Notes: generated by a model from the sequence alone, not told the origin. 64,000 bases of DNA from Inquilinus sp. KBS0705 (GCA_005938025.2 VCCI02000001.1:2170001-2234000), one strand, 5' to 3'; shown: positions 1 to 8,941, counted from the stretch's first letter. Translations and numbers: made by a program.

Positions 1-1969
1 TATACTTATATAACCCTGGAGGCAATATTCTGCCGCTAATGTTACCTGCATATAAGTCTACAATAGGTGCTGGTGTTACCAGGCCCATGCCGGTTGTATA
101 TGCGGTTTGCATATCATTAACAGCGGTGGTCATCTTAGCTGGTGTAGGGGCAGCGTAATCTGCTGCAAATACTTTACCTGTAACAATCGGCGTGTGCGAA
201 GATTGCCCGTTGGCATCCATAATTAACCCAAATCCGGTGATAGATGTAGCCGATATAGGGCTTACACCAATGTTACCTACTATAGATGTTACACCTGTTG
301 TAGATATGCCTGATTTAGTCAATGCTGTAAAGTTGCCGGCTGTACCTAAATTTATTGGCGGCGGGCCAATAGGTGGGATAAGTGTAAAGTTAGCCACTAA
401 CGTTCTGTTGGCAAGTAACGCGAATTTATAACTGGCAGCTATTGAGGCAACCACACCGTTATCTGTCCAATTTGTAAAGGTATAACCTATATTAGCTGTT
501 GCCGTAGCAGTTACTAATGTGCCCGAAGCAAACGAACCGGAACCTACAGTTTTACCACCGGCAAACGGGCTGGATGAAAGATTAAGCGCAAAGTTACCTG
601 CTACAACTTTAGTAAAGTTGGCCACAAGTGTGGTATTAGCAGTCATTACAACCTGATAGCTGGTACTGGTAGATACGATATTGCCGGCACGTGTCCAGTT
701 AGTAAAACTATAGCCTGTGTTGGCTTTAGCAGTAGCGGTGGCCGTAGTACCTATAACGTACGAGCCTGAGCCGGTAGTTGTACCGCCAATAGCAGGGTTT
801 GATGATAGGTTAAGCGCCACATTGCCTGGTGTAACCTTTACAAAGTTGGCTACAAGCGTAACATCGCTGTTCATTACAACCTGGTAGCTGGTACTGGCAG
901 ATACAATTGCGCCATTATTGGTCCAATTTTTAAAGTTATAACCTGCATTAGCCTTGGCTGTTGCAGTTGCAGTTGCACCGGAGGTATAAGGCCCCGAACC
1001 AGTTGTAGTGCCACCGGCGGTAGGGCTTGATGATAAATTTAAAGCGAAGCTACCCGCGGCAACTTTTGTGAAGTGTGCTACAAGGCTGCGGTTGCCGGTT
1101 ATTTTAAACGGATAACTGGTACTGGTAGAAGCTACCGTTCCGGCTTGTGTCCAATTGGTAAAGGTGTAACCTGAGCTAGCCTTAGCTGTTACCGTTACAG
1201 TTGTACCTGCAGTAAATGAGCCTGCACCCGTAGTTGTACCGCCTGCTACCGGGCTTGACGATAAATTAACCGCGAATTTGCCGGCGGGTACTGCCGCGTA
1301 GTTAGCTACCAAAGCAGCGTTACCGGCCATTTTAAACAAATAGTCCGAACTGGTAGAAACAATTACTTTGTTCTTTGTCCAGTTGGTAAAGGTGTAACCT
1401 GTGTTTGGTGTAGCGGTTACGGTAACATCCGAACCTTGGGCAAATAAACCGGCACCTGTAGATACACCCCCTGCTACAGGGTTTGATGTTAGGGTTACCT
1501 GCGGTATGGTAGTAAACGACCATGTATAGTTGCTTACCATCGCTGTGCGTAAGCTATCAGTGGCACCCGTTGTAATAGTACCGTTATATAACACAAATGG
1601 CAAAAGGGGTTGGTCTGGTGTAAAAGTAAATACTTTAGCATCGGCAGTTGCGGCTACTTTTCCGCTAACAATATTACTTCCCTGTTTAATCAGAAAAGTC
1701 TTATCGTTAATGCTTGCAGCAGCCATATTAGTATTGAAGGTTGCCGTTATTACTTTATTAAGCACAACGTCGATAGCTTTATCCGTAGGATCAGTCGAAA
1801 CCACTACAGGGCAGTTACCGGTTATTTCGCCTTTGTAGTTGTCTTTTTTACAAGCAGTTATAATGGTCAGGAGCAGTGCGATTGACCAGATGGCTTTAAT
1901 TACTCCGGTGTACTCTATGCTTTTACGCATATAAGAGCCATCCGTAGTAGGGGTAGTTTTTTTGTTCAT
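1..1969 (-). CDS. Ice-binding-like lipoprotein (Big_5, InlB-like repeats, DUF3494), C-terminus off the left edge
   Basis: The minus-strand frame is open from an ATG at 1969 to the window edge without a stop, giving about 656 residues. A signal segment ends in a lipobox-like 'ITACKKD', so the protein is probably an outer-membrane-anchored lipoprotein. Residues ~50-150 resemble a Big_5 Ig-like domain ('STDPTDKAIDV', 'ATFNTNM'). Next come about five repeats of ~78 residues with the divergent InlB B-repeat pattern ('SNPVAGG..TGAG', 'GYTFTNWT'). The visible end begins a DUF3494 ice-binding-like domain ('INLGTAGNFTALTKSG', 'GNIGVSP', 'LPPGLYK'). DUF3494 proteins bind ice or act as adhesin-like surface proteins; which applies here is unknown. 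An internal ATG at 1930 is an alternative start that sits closer to the signal segment. Confidence 0.8.
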   Translation of the reverse strand, partial: MNKKTTPTTDGSYMRKSIEYTGVIKAIWSIALLLTIITACKKDNYKGEITGNCPVVVSTDPTDKAIDVVLNKVITATFNTNMAAASINDKTFLIKQGSNIVSGKVAATADAKVFTFTPDQPLLPFVLYNGTITTGATDSLRTAMVSNYTWSFTTIPQVTLTSNPVAGGVSTGAGLFAQGSDVTVTATPNTGYTFTNWTKNKVIVSTSSDYLFKMAGNAALVANYAAVPAGKFAVNLSSSPVAGGTTTGAGSFTAGTTVTVTAKASSGYTFTNWTQAGTVASTSTSYPFKITGNRSLVAHFTKVAAGSFALNLSSSPTAGGTTTGSGPYTSGATATATAKANAGYNFKNWTNNGAIVSASTSYQVVMNSDVTLVANFVKVTPGNVALNLSSNPAIGGTTTGSGSYVIGTTATATAKANTGYSFTNWTRAGNIVSTSTSYQVVMTANTTLVANFTKVVAGNFALNLSSSPFAGGKTVGSGSFASGTLVTATATANIGYTFTNWTDNGVVASIAASYKFALLANRTLVANFTLIPPIGPPPINLGTAGNFTALTKSGISTTGVTSIVGNIGVSPISATSITGFGLIMDANGQSSHTPIVTGKVFAADYAAPTPAKMTTAVNDMQTAYTTGMGLVTPAPIVDLYAGNISGRILPPGLYKY

Positions 1970-2083
1970 GTAGGTTGATTTTAAAATTGTTAGTGTATTA
2001 AAAAAATATTAGGCAGATTTTAATACGCTACAAACCTACCTTGTAACTAAAGCCCGGCTGTTACACAATTCTTTAAATAAGTT

Positions 2084-2650
2084 CTATAATTCACACATTT
2101 GAGGTAGTAACTGGCTATTGCATTCAATGTGCTTGAACTGTGATGGAGTGATGCCGGTTATTTTTTTAAATTGGGTAGACAAGTGGGCCACACTACTATA
2201 GTGCAGTTTCCAGGATATCTCGGTCATGTTAAGCTCTTTGTGGCAAATAAGCTGCTTTACCCTTTGTATTTTAGTTGAAATAATATACTGCTCTATGGTA
2301 GTACCCTTTACTTCCGAAAAAACATTGGCTAAATAAGTATAATCAAGGTTTAGTTTTTTACTTAAGTAGTACGAGAAGGTAGTATTCAGATCATAGTTAG
2401 AGTAATCTATCATTTCTGTTATTACATGTATGATCTTTTCTATCAGAATATCTTTACGGTTATCTATCAACTCTAAGCCCGAACGTACCAATGCCTCTTT
2501 AAATTTTTGTATTTTATCTATCGAGATAGGTTCTAATATTTCAACCTTTCCCGACTCAACTATATATAAGGTTAGGTCAAGTTTTTCCAGTTCGTGCTTC
2601 ACTACCATTTGGCAACTAAGGCACACCATGTTTTTTATAAAAAATATCAT
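2084..2650 (-). CDS. AraC-family transcriptional regulator with HMA-like N-terminus
   Basis: The C-terminal ~100 residues form an AraC-type double helix-turn-helix ('TTIEQYIISTKIQRVKQLI', 'EISWKLHYSSVAHLSTQFK', ending 'GITPSQFK'). The N-terminus 'FFIKNMVCLSCQMVVKHEL' resembles a heavy-metal-associated fold with a CxxC pair, a combination I associate with Bacteroidota regulators. The frame extends upstream to 2713, but the HMA-like fold begins right at the ATG at 2650, so I chose that start; 2659 is also possible. No Shine-Dalgarno sequence is visible. It is a single gene separated from its neighbours. The inducer is unknown; metal binding by the CxxC is an inference. Confidence 0.8.
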   Translation of the reverse strand: MIFFIKNMVCLSCQMVVKHELEKLDLTLYIVESGKVEILEPISIDKIQKFKEALVRSGLELIDNRKDILIEKIIHVITEMIDYSNYDLNTTFSYYLSKKLNLDYTYLANVFSEVKGTTIEQYIISTKIQRVKQLICHKELNMTEISWKLHYSSVAHLSTQFKKITGITPSQFKHIECNSQLLPQMCEL

Positions 2651-2959
2651 TGTATACATGGGCTTGCAAAGCGAGTGCCTGTATTTGGGTTTTGCTTTTT
2701 GTGGTTGGGGCATTTACTTATAGTATAATTATAAGCAGGCAAAATGTGCCTCCTACCACTTTTAAGAGTATGTTATAGTGAAAGTGCCAGATATTAATAA
2801 TAATTTAAACTTAATTATACCGTAAGCTGGCTATTTTAAGGAAACAGACTAATATGCTTACTATATAGGAATACATTAGTAAATAAACGAAACTCAGTAG
2901 TTAAATTTAAGCGCAGTTAATACATATATATTATTTCAAAGACAATACAGCTATAGCTA

Positions 2960-3361
2960 ATGTTCCAATTCCACATCAAATATTTTTTCCTTACCATTCT
3001 ATTGTTCATTACCGAGGTTTATATTGGCGTGTATGTACATGATAATTATATACGCCCGTTTGGAGGCGATTTTTTAGTAGTGATATTAATGTATTGCTTT
3101 ATAAAAAGCTTCACCAACATCCGTGTACTTACGGCTGCTTTAGTAGTGTTAGTTATATCCTTTATTGTTGAAGGATTACAATACCTGCACTTGGTTAGTT
3201 TATTGGGGTTGCAAAATTCAAAACCTGCCAGGATGATATTAGGCACCTTTTTTTCGTGGACGGATATTTTGGTTTACATTTTAGGTATCTTGTTGGTGCT
3301 GTTTATCGAATGGATAAATAATCCGAGGGTATTTAACAGTAAACCGGTTTTTAAACGTTAA
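2960..3361 (+). CDS. DUF2809 family membrane protein
   Basis: A 133-residue, very hydrophobic protein with about four transmembrane helices. It opens with 'FQFHIKYFFLTILLFITEVYIGVYVHD', continues 'IRPFGGDFLVVILMYCFIKSF', and matches the DUF2809 pattern. Function is unknown for the family. It lies 6 bp upstream of the DUF2236 gene on the same strand and is probably cotranscribed with it. Confidence 0.8.
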   Translation: MFQFHIKYFFLTILLFITEVYIGVYVHDNYIRPFGGDFLVVILMYCFIKSFTNIRVLTAALVVLVISFIVEGLQYLHLVSLLGLQNSKPARMILGTFFSWTDILVYILGILLVLFIEWINNPRVFNSKPVFKR

Positions 3362-3367
3362 TGCGGT

Positions 3368-4126
3368 ATGCAACAATTTGTAGCCAAAAATTCAATTGTG
3401 CGTACCATTTGGGGTAAGGCCGATACAGTGCTGTTTATTTTTGCAGGCTCGGCCGCCGAGTTTGCCTTAAACAAGGCGGTAGACTGGTTATATTTTACCG
3501 GTAAACTACCTGCCGACCCGCTGGGCAGGCTGTTCTCTACGGTTACCTACGCCCGGCAGATCATCTTCTCAGAACTTGACGACGCCTTAAAAGCCATTGA
3601 TAAAATTACCGCCATACACCAATCAGTTGAAAATGCCCGTGGCGCGCAAATACCCGACTGGGCTTACCGCGATGTGTTGTTCATGCTGATAGATTACTCT
3701 ATCCGGTCATTCGAGTTGCTGGAGCGTAAACTTACCGAAGCCGAAAAGCAGGATGTGTTTGATGTTTTTTATCGTGTCGGCGATCGTATGGGCCTGAAAG
3801 GCCTCCCGCTTACCTATATGGATTGGGTAATAATGCGCGCCGGTCACCTGGAAAACAACCTGCTGAAAAGCGATTTCACAACCGACCTGTACAAGCAGTA
3901 TAAAAAGCACCTCGGTGCCATTCGTTATAGCCTATTGTTACAGGTACAAGCTATTGTTACCCCAAAAATTGTAAGCCATATGCTGGCAATTGATAAAAGA
4001 GTGTGGATTAGGCCCGTTTTAGCGGGCTATAAATTAAGCCGGGCATTAAAAATTGATAGTGTTTTAAAAGGCGCTTTACTGCCTGCAGAATATAAATCAC
4101 AAATTAAGGGTTTAGATGTTAATTGA
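3368..4126 (+). CDS. DUF2236 (MpaB/rubber-oxygenase-like) family protein
   Basis: 252 residues. The N-terminal 'IWGKADTVLFIFAGSAAEFALNKAVDWLYFTGKLPADPLGRLFSTVTYARQ', the mid-region 'WAYRDVLFMLIDYSIRSFELLERKLTEAEKQ' and 'MGLKGLPLTYMDW' follow the pattern of the oxygenase MpaB/DUF2236 family. Members include haem-dependent Latex-clearing-protein-like oxygenases; the substrate here is unknown. It follows the DUF2809 gene by 6 bp. There is no signal peptide, so it is likely cytoplasmic or membrane-peripheral. Confidence 0.75.
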   Translation: MQQFVAKNSIVRTIWGKADTVLFIFAGSAAEFALNKAVDWLYFTGKLPADPLGRLFSTVTYARQIIFSELDDALKAIDKITAIHQSVENARGAQIPDWAYRDVLFMLIDYSIRSFELLERKLTEAEKQDVFDVFYRVGDRMGLKGLPLTYMDWVIMRAGHLENNLLKSDFTTDLYKQYKKHLGAIRYSLLLQVQAIVTPKIVSHMLAIDKRVWIRPVLAGYKLSRALKIDSVLKGALLPAEYKSQIKGLDVN

Positions 4127-4185
4127 TAACCGGTAATTAAGGTTTTAACCGGAATTGCTACCTTGCCGGCAGAATACCTACCTAT

Positions 4186-5499
4186 ATGAAAAAGTTATTA
4201 GTGCTATTATCAATAGCGTTGTTTGCAGTATCGTGCAAGCAAAGTGAAGCAAACAAAGCCGAAACAAAAAAGCTGAACCAAATGGCAGCCGAATATGTAA
4301 GGCTGGGCCTAAGCATTGGCCAGTACGACACCGATTTTGTGGATGCTTACTATGGCCCCGACTCCTTAAAACCTAAAACAACAGTTGCCGGGGAGTTCCC
4401 TAAAGATAGCCTGCTGGCATCTATCAACGAACTAATGAATGATGTGAAGCCTATTGCCCGTAAATCCGACGTTGATAGTAACCGTATAAGGGCCGGGTGG
4501 ATATATGGTCAGTTACTTGCCTTTGGCAGGCGCATACGCATCTACTCGGGTGAGGAAGAACCCTTTGACCAGGAATCTAAAGAATTGTTTGGCGTTGCCG
4601 CACCGGTATACGATGAAGACCATTTTAAAACCGCTATTGATAACCTGGATAGCCTATTACCCGGCAAAGGAAACGTTAACGATAGGTTTCAAAAATTGGC
4701 CAATAAGTTTGTCATCCCAAAAGATAAGTTGGATACGGTATTTAAAACCGCTATTGCCGAGGCCCGTAAACGCACGCAAAGCCATTACAAACTACCGGCC
4801 GGCGAAAGTTTAGATTTGGAGTTTGTAAACAACAAGCCCTGGAATGGCTATAACTGGTATAAAGGCAATTATAAAAGCGTAGTACAAATAAATACCGATA
4901 TCAAAATTTTTATTGACAGGGCCATTGATGTAGGCAGCCACGAGAGCTATCCCGGGCACCATGTATACAACAGCCTGTTAGAGAAAAACCTGTATCATGA
5001 TAGACGATGGGTAGAAATTTCACTTTACCCGCTGTTTAGTCCCCAATCGTTAATAGCCGAAGGCAGTGCCAATTATGGTATAGAACTTGCTTTTCCGGGC
5101 GATGATAAAGTGCGCTTTGCCAAAAGTGTATTACTGCCCCTTGCCGGGTTAGATACCGCTGGCGTAGATTTATACTTTAAAGCCCTGGCTATCAAAAATC
5201 AATTAAACTACGCCCGTAACGAGGCCGCCCGTGGCTTGCTGGATGGCAGCATGTCGCAAAGTAAAGCATTAAGCTACCTAAAAAAATATTGCCTGATGAA
5301 TGACGAGACTGCACAGAAATCTATCAGCTTTATTAAAAAAAACCGAAGCTATGTTATCAATTACAACTATGGGCAAGATATTGTTAAAAACTACATCGAA
5401 CGCAATGGCGGCACCGCCAACAATACGCAAAAGCGCTGGGAATTATTTGAGCAATTACTTAGCAACCCGGTAAATCCTGAGAGTTTATTAAAAAAATAA
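4186..5499 (+). CDS. Putative zinc-metallopeptidase lipoprotein (DUF885-like HExxPGHH motif)
   Basis: 437 residues. The signal peptide has a lipobox with Cys17 ('LFAVSC'), so the mature protein is probably a lipoprotein. The motif H252-E253-S-Y-P-G-H258-H259 followed by E292 ('AEGSANYG') is a gluzincin-like zinc site as in DUF885 proteins. The remainder is helical and rich in charged residues. It starts 59 bp after the DUF2236 gene and ends at a strong bidirectional terminator. The substrate is unknown; peptidase activity is inferred from the motif only. Confidence 0.75.
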   Translation: MKKLLVLLSIALFAVSCKQSEANKAETKKLNQMAAEYVRLGLSIGQYDTDFVDAYYGPDSLKPKTTVAGEFPKDSLLASINELMNDVKPIARKSDVDSNRIRAGWIYGQLLAFGRRIRIYSGEEEPFDQESKELFGVAAPVYDEDHFKTAIDNLDSLLPGKGNVNDRFQKLANKFVIPKDKLDTVFKTAIAEARKRTQSHYKLPAGESLDLEFVNNKPWNGYNWYKGNYKSVVQINTDIKIFIDRAIDVGSHESYPGHHVYNSLLEKNLYHDRRWVEISLYPLFSPQSLIAEGSANYGIELAFPGDDKVRFAKSVLLPLAGLDTAGVDLYFKALAIKNQLNYARNEAARGLLDGSMSQSKALSYLKKYCLMNDETAQKSISFIKKNRSYVINYNYGQDIVKNYIERNGGTANNTQKRWELFEQLLSNPVNPESLLKK

Positions 5500-5504
5500 C
5501 TATA

Positions 5505-5541
5505 TAAAAAAGCCCGGCCTAAAATTAGGCCGGGCTTTTTG
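5505..5541. terminator. Bidirectional rho-independent terminator
   Basis: A perfect 10-bp stem AGCCCGGCCT/AGGCCGGGCT (5511-5536) with a 6-nt loop is flanked by A6 on the left and T5 on the right. It lies between the convergent metallopeptidase and OmpA genes and can serve both strands. Confidence 0.9.
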
Positions 5542-5560
5542 TTACTGTATTAATTACTTT

Positions 5561-6094
5561 TTACCAAAGTCTTTTTATTTCTACGCGGCGGTTTAATACC
5601 CTGCCTTCTTCAGTAGTGTTCGGTGCAATCGGTTTAGATTCGCCATTACCCTTTACAGATAAATTATCGGCATTAACACCTGTGTTAACCAGGTAAGTTT
5701 TAACCGAATTAGCTCTTTCTAACGAAAGTGCCTGGTTATGTGCCTCGGTACCTTCGGCCGATGAGTTACCCTCTAAAGCAAATTTAACCGAGTTATCCAT
5801 TTTCATGGCAGCAGCGGCTTTATCTAAAATAGGGTAAGCGCTGGTTTTTAATATCCCTGAGTTAAACTCAAACTGTATGTTGCTAAAGTTGTAATCGGGT
5901 TTAGGCGGCGCTGGTGGTGGCGGCGGTGGTGTTGGAGCAGGTGTTGGTGCGGGTGCCGGAGCTGGCGGCGGCGTTGGTGCAGGCTCAGTAACCGGCGGTG
6001 GCGGCGGCAATGCCTTTTTGGTTTTACATGCCGGAAAAACGGCAATTGATAATACAATTAAAGCCGAAATGTAGATCGATTTGTTTAATTTCAT
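5561..6094 (-). CDS. OmpA-family lipoprotein with proline-rich linker
   Basis: 177 residues. The signal peptide and lipobox place Cys23 at the mature N-terminus ('VFPAC'). Residues ~30-66 are a Pro/Ala linker of repeated P, PA and PT units. Residues ~70-177 are an OmpA-like peptidoglycan-binding domain ('FEFNSGILKTSAYPILDKAA', 'LSLERANSVKTYL', 'VKGNGESKP', 'GRVLNRRVEI'). It probably tethers the outer membrane to peptidoglycan. The usual 'GHTDS' is replaced by 'EGNSSAEGT', a Bacteroidota variant. Confidence 0.9.
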   Translation of the reverse strand: MKLNKSIYISALIVLSIAVFPACKTKKALPPPPPVTEPAPTPPPAPAPAPTPAPTPPPPPPAPPKPDYNFSNIQFEFNSGILKTSAYPILDKAAAAMKMDNSVKFALEGNSSAEGTEAHNQALSLERANSVKTYLVNTGVNADNLSVKGNGESKPIAPNTTEEGRVLNRRVEIKRLW

Positions 6095-6170
6095 ATTGCA
6101 ATAGTTTTGGTATCTGTAAAAATATAAACGTTTTTTATATTTTTTAGTTACAACACCTAAATATTAAAGC

Positions 6171-6204
6171 AAAGGGGCCAATTTGTTAACAAACCGGCCC
6201 CTTT
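6171..6204 (-). terminator. Rho-independent terminator
   Basis: AAAGGGGCC pairs with GGCCCCTTT across a 16-nt loop that itself contains TTTGTTAACAAA. Read on the minus strand, a T-rich stretch follows. It lies ~50 bp past the stop of the 6255-6632 gene. Confidence 0.65.
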
Positions 6205-6254
6205 AGTTATATTGTTAGTAAAAATCGCTTTGCACAGCGATACTTTACAGGTTT

Positions 6255-6632
6255 TTAATGCGAAATAAACGCCTTGAACTTTTTAGAGATCGCTTTTATG
6301 TAAGCGGCAACACGCTGTTGCTCGCGAACAGACAATAGCTTGCCGCTATATTTCCAGCCGCTATCGGTATCATCAAAAAAGGTAAACTCGCCTAAATAAT
6401 CTTTGCTGTTTACCACATCCAATCCGGGTATGTTATCCCCTATCTCGCCGGGGATGCTCAGGTGGTTAAAAATACTGTCGCCGTTTCTGTTAGAACGGTA
6501 CAATTTAAATGCCCTTACTGCCTTATTTATGCGGCTGTAAAGCGGTTCAAAATACAGGTTAAGTATTTTACCATTATCCCTATCCAGAGATAAAGTAGTT
6601 GATTTAGGATCGTAATTAGACGAGGTTGACAT
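6255..6632 (-). CDS. Conserved hypothetical protein
   Basis: 125 residues from the ATG at 6632; an in-frame extension to 6665 adds a poor N-terminus and was rejected. No signal peptide or transmembrane helix is present. The sequence is polar, with 'TFFDDTDSGWKYSGKLLSVREQQRVAAYIKAISKKFKAF' at the C-terminus, which suggests a helical tail. I do not recognise the family. It is a single gene between a terminator and the tRNA-Leu pair. Confidence 0.65.
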   Translation of the reverse strand: MSTSSNYDPKSTTLSLDRDNGKILNLYFEPLYSRINKAVRAFKLYRSNRNGDSIFNHLSIPGEIGDNIPGLDVVNSKDYLGEFTFFDDTDSGWKYSGKLLSVREQQRVAAYIKAISKKFKAFISH

Positions 6633-6713
6633 GGTATATAGTTTTGATAAAAATACTACAACCAAGTATTATAAATGTTCTGATAATTTTAACAAATTAT
6701 TAAGCTTTAGGTG

Positions 6714-6797
6714 TGCCCGGAACGAGATTCGAACTCGTACATCCTTACGAATGCCACCCCCTCAAGATGGTGCGTCTACCAATTTCGCCACCCGGGC
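6714..6797 (-). tRNA. tRNA-Leu (anticodon GAG)
   Basis: On the minus strand an 84-nt cloverleaf runs from GCCCGGG to TCCGGGC plus discriminator A. It has a D-loop 'AATTGGTAGACGC', anticodon loop TTGAGGG in a 5-bp stem, a long variable arm typical of class II tRNAs, and T-loop 'GTTCGAATC'. Confidence 0.93.
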
Positions 6798-6879
6798 CTT
6801 ATATGCAAAAAGCCTTAAGCTTAAAGTTACTAACCGCAAAGGTTAAAACTTAAACTTAAGACTTTCAATTAGATGGATG

Positions 6880-6963
6880 TGCCCGAAGAGAGACTCGAAC
6901 TCTCAAGAGACAATTCTCAACGGCTTCTGAGACCGCAACGTTTACCAATTTCGCCATCCGGGC
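6880..6963 (-). tRNA. tRNA-Leu (anticodon CAG)
   Basis: An 84-nt class II cloverleaf on the minus strand: acceptor GCCCGGA/TTCGGGC plus A, anticodon loop CTCAGAA, long variable arm, T-loop 'GTTCGAGTC'. It lies 82 bp from the tRNA-Leu(GAG) gene and is probably cotranscribed with it. Confidence 0.92.
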
Positions 6964-7080
6964 TGGTACAAGGCTGCAAATATAAATTTTTATGTATTGC
7001 TATTTAAATAATTGTTAAATAAAATACGCTTTGTAAAGCGCTTGTTAAAGGCTAACTTCGGGTAAATAATTACTATCATA

Positions 7081-7518
7081 ATGATAAAAAAAGCAACTAT
7101 CTTAATTCTTTTCGCGCTGGTTTGTACAACCCTAGCATCTGCCCAAAATGCCGATGCCATTATCGGAAAATGGTTAAATTCAACAGGCGAAGGCCATGTA
7201 CAGATATATAAACGGGGCGATAAGTTTTTTGGTAAACTGGTATGGCTTAAATTCCCGAACGAAGAGGACGGAAAGCCCAAGTTAGATAAATTCAATCCCG
7301 ATAAAGCCCTGCAGTCTCGCCCAAAGCAAGGTATCGAACTGTTAAAGGATTTTACCTTCGACGGTGAAGACACTTACGAAGGCGGCACCATTTACGACCC
7401 AAAATCGGGGAAAACTTATAGTTGTAAAATGACACTTAAGGGCGATGTCTTAAAAATGCGCGGCTATGTGGGTATATCGTTATTGGGCAGAACAGAAAAT
7501 TGGACCCGCGTAAAATAA
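7081..7518 (+). CDS. DUF2147 domain protein, secreted
   Basis: 145 residues. A cleavable signal peptide ends in 'LASAQNADA'. The mature part has the DUF2147 pattern: 'IIGKWLNSTGEGHVQIYKRG' at the start, 'GKLVWLKFPN', 'GGTIYDPKSGKTYSCKMTL' and 'MRGYVGISLLGRTENWTR' at the end. The family is periplasmic or secreted and of unknown function. The next gene starts 2 bp after the stop, so the pair is probably an operon. Confidence 0.88.
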   Translation: MIKKATILILFALVCTTLASAQNADAIIGKWLNSTGEGHVQIYKRGDKFFGKLVWLKFPNEEDGKPKLDKFNPDKALQSRPKQGIELLKDFTFDGEDTYEGGTIYDPKSGKTYSCKMTLKGDVLKMRGYVGISLLGRTENWTRVK

Positions 7519-7520
7519 AT

Positions 7521-8531
7521 ATGAAAACAAAGCACTTGCTATTTATAGCGTTAATATTGATCTCATCGGCAGTAAAAGCGCAAAGTATAATCCCTTTAGC
7601 GCAAGCAAGGCCAACAAGCATACGTGGCCTATCGATTGTTGATGATAGCGTAGCCTGGGTTAGCGGCAGCAAAGGCACAATTGGTATTACCTCAAACGGC
7701 GGCAAAAACTGGATATGGTCGCAGGTAAAAGATCACGAAAAGGCTGAATTTAGAGATATTGAGGCGTTTTCGGATAAAGAAGCGGTAATAATGGCTTCGG
7801 GTACGCCAGCAGTGGTGTTAAAAACCATTGATGGTGGCCTCACCTGGCAGCAAACATACCATATGGCCGATAGCGCTTACTTTTTAGATGCCATGGATTT
7901 TGCCGATGCCAAACACGGCTGGATATTGGGCGACCCTATAAACGGTAAGCTACTATTACTGCAAACTATTGATGGTGGCGAAACCTGGCAGCAACCCGCC
8001 AACGCACCTGTTGCCCTGCAAGGCGAAGCATCGTTTGCAGCCAGCGGCACCTGCCTGCGGGTAAATAAAAACACCATAACCATTGTTACCGGTGGTGGCA
8101 ACAGCCGCATTTTAAGCTCGCCTACCAAAGCATTATATTGGACAGCTACTGTATTGCCTTTAACAAACGGCAAACAAAGTATGGGGGCCTTTTCGTTTGC
8201 ATGGGGTAAAAACCAAACCATTATAGCAGGCGGCGATTACGCCAAAGATACCCGTACAGACTCGGTTGCATACCTGTTACCTAATAAAAATGCCCTATAT
8301 AAAGGCAATACACCGCTTAAGGGGCCGGCCGGTTTTCAATCGTGTGTAGAGTATGTTTGGGGCGATACCTACCTTGCTACGGGTACATCTGGCAGTAACT
8401 TAACTACCGATGGTGGTAAAACATGGCAAAAGATAGATGCCGCCAGTTACAACGTTTGCCGCAAGGCAAAGCACGGCAAATTGATCTTATTAGCAGGCGA
8501 CAGAGGTAAGTTAGGTTTATTTAAAATGTAA
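7521..8531 (+). CDS. Secreted YCF48/BNR-repeat beta-propeller protein
   Basis: 336 residues from the ATG at 7521; the upstream extension to 7500 overlaps the DUF2147 gene and precedes the signal peptide, so it was rejected. A signal peptide ends 'AVKAQS'. Repeated 'S/T-x-D/N-GG-x-T/N-W' motifs ('TSNGGKNWIW', 'TIDGGLTWQQ', 'TIDGGETWQQ', 'TTDGGKTWQK') identify a BNR/YCF48-like beta-propeller. The family includes photosystem-assembly factors and oxidoreductase-annotated proteins in Bacteroidota; the specific role is unknown. Confidence 0.85.
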   Translation: MKTKHLLFIALILISSAVKAQSIIPLAQARPTSIRGLSIVDDSVAWVSGSKGTIGITSNGGKNWIWSQVKDHEKAEFRDIEAFSDKEAVIMASGTPAVVLKTIDGGLTWQQTYHMADSAYFLDAMDFADAKHGWILGDPINGKLLLLQTIDGGETWQQPANAPVALQGEASFAASGTCLRVNKNTITIVTGGGNSRILSSPTKALYWTATVLPLTNGKQSMGAFSFAWGKNQTIIAGGDYAKDTRTDSVAYLLPNKNALYKGNTPLKGPAGFQSCVEYVWGDTYLATGTSGSNLTTDGGKTWQKIDAASYNVCRKAKHGKLILLAGDRGKLGLFKM

Positions 8532-8642
8532 TTTTGTGTGTTTTAGGCACTTATTATAAACTTTACAAATATTTATAAAAGGGCTTGCAGGCAATACCAA
8601 TAAATCCTATATTTGCACCACTTTAACGGAAACGGAAAAGTT

Positions 8643-8715
8643 GATTCCGTAGCTCAGCTGGTAGAGCATAACACTTTTAATGTTGGGGTCCTGGGTTCGA
8701 ATCCCAGCGGGATCA
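8643..8715 (+). tRNA. tRNA-Lys (anticodon TTT), ICE insertion site
   Basis: A 73-nt cloverleaf: acceptor GATTCCG/CGGGATC plus A, D-arm 'GCTCAGCTGGTAGAGC', anticodon loop CTTTTAA (anticodon TTT), T-arm 'CTGGGTTCGAATCCCAG'. The 3' part from 8699 is the left copy of the att repeat, so the gene stays intact after ICE integration. Confidence 0.96.
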
Positions 8716-8716
8716 C
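8699..8716 (+). repeat. attL core (direct repeat)
   Basis: GAATCCCAGCGGGATCAC covers the T-arm 3' side and acceptor of tRNA-Lys and is identical to 56737-56754. Identity stops at the next base on both sides (C versus A on the left, G versus A on the right). Confidence 0.9.
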
Positions 8717-8759
8717 GAGAGAAACAAAATAACCAGGGTTTCTCAGCTGTTTTGAAGTA

Positions 8760-8788
8760 AGAGCCTCTTGAAAAAGAGGCTCTTTTTT
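8760..8788 (+). terminator. Terminator downstream of tRNA-Lys, supplied by the ICE
   Basis: AGAGCCTCTT and AAGAGGCTCT form a 10-bp stem with a 4-nt loop, followed by T6. It lies inside the element, 45 bp after the tRNA, so in the integrated state the ICE provides the tRNA-Lys terminator. The chromosomal copy is displaced to 56785. Confidence 0.85.
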
Positions 8789-8891
8789 GTTTAAACGCGG
8801 TTTTTAGCTTAGAAACCAACTTTTTGGAAATCTCACTCTCTATTTTTCTCAAGAATTTTAATGCAGGTTAGTTCAATCTAATTCAAAGTAA

Positions 8892-8941
8892 TCGGTAACC
8901 TATTCGGTAACCTATCAATTATTCCGAAATTAGGTTACCGA
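8892..8941. repeat. Left-end TCGGTAACCTA repeats, probable integrase arm sites
   Basis: TCGGTAACCTAT occurs twice in exact tandem (8892-8915), and an inverted copy of TCGGTAACCTA sits at 8931-8941. A matching tandem pair is at 56658-56681 near attR. The stretch 8717-9016 holds otherwise only the terminator and the presumed int promoter; I see no gene in it. Confidence 0.7.

Noticed and set aside
192..431. Plus-strand frame of 79 residues
   Set aside because: It is the antisense of the ice-binding-like lipoprotein, whose minus-strand frame reads a coherent DUF3494 domain.
8607..8852. Minus-strand frame over tRNA-Lys
   Set aside because: It is antisense to the tRNA and the terminator.
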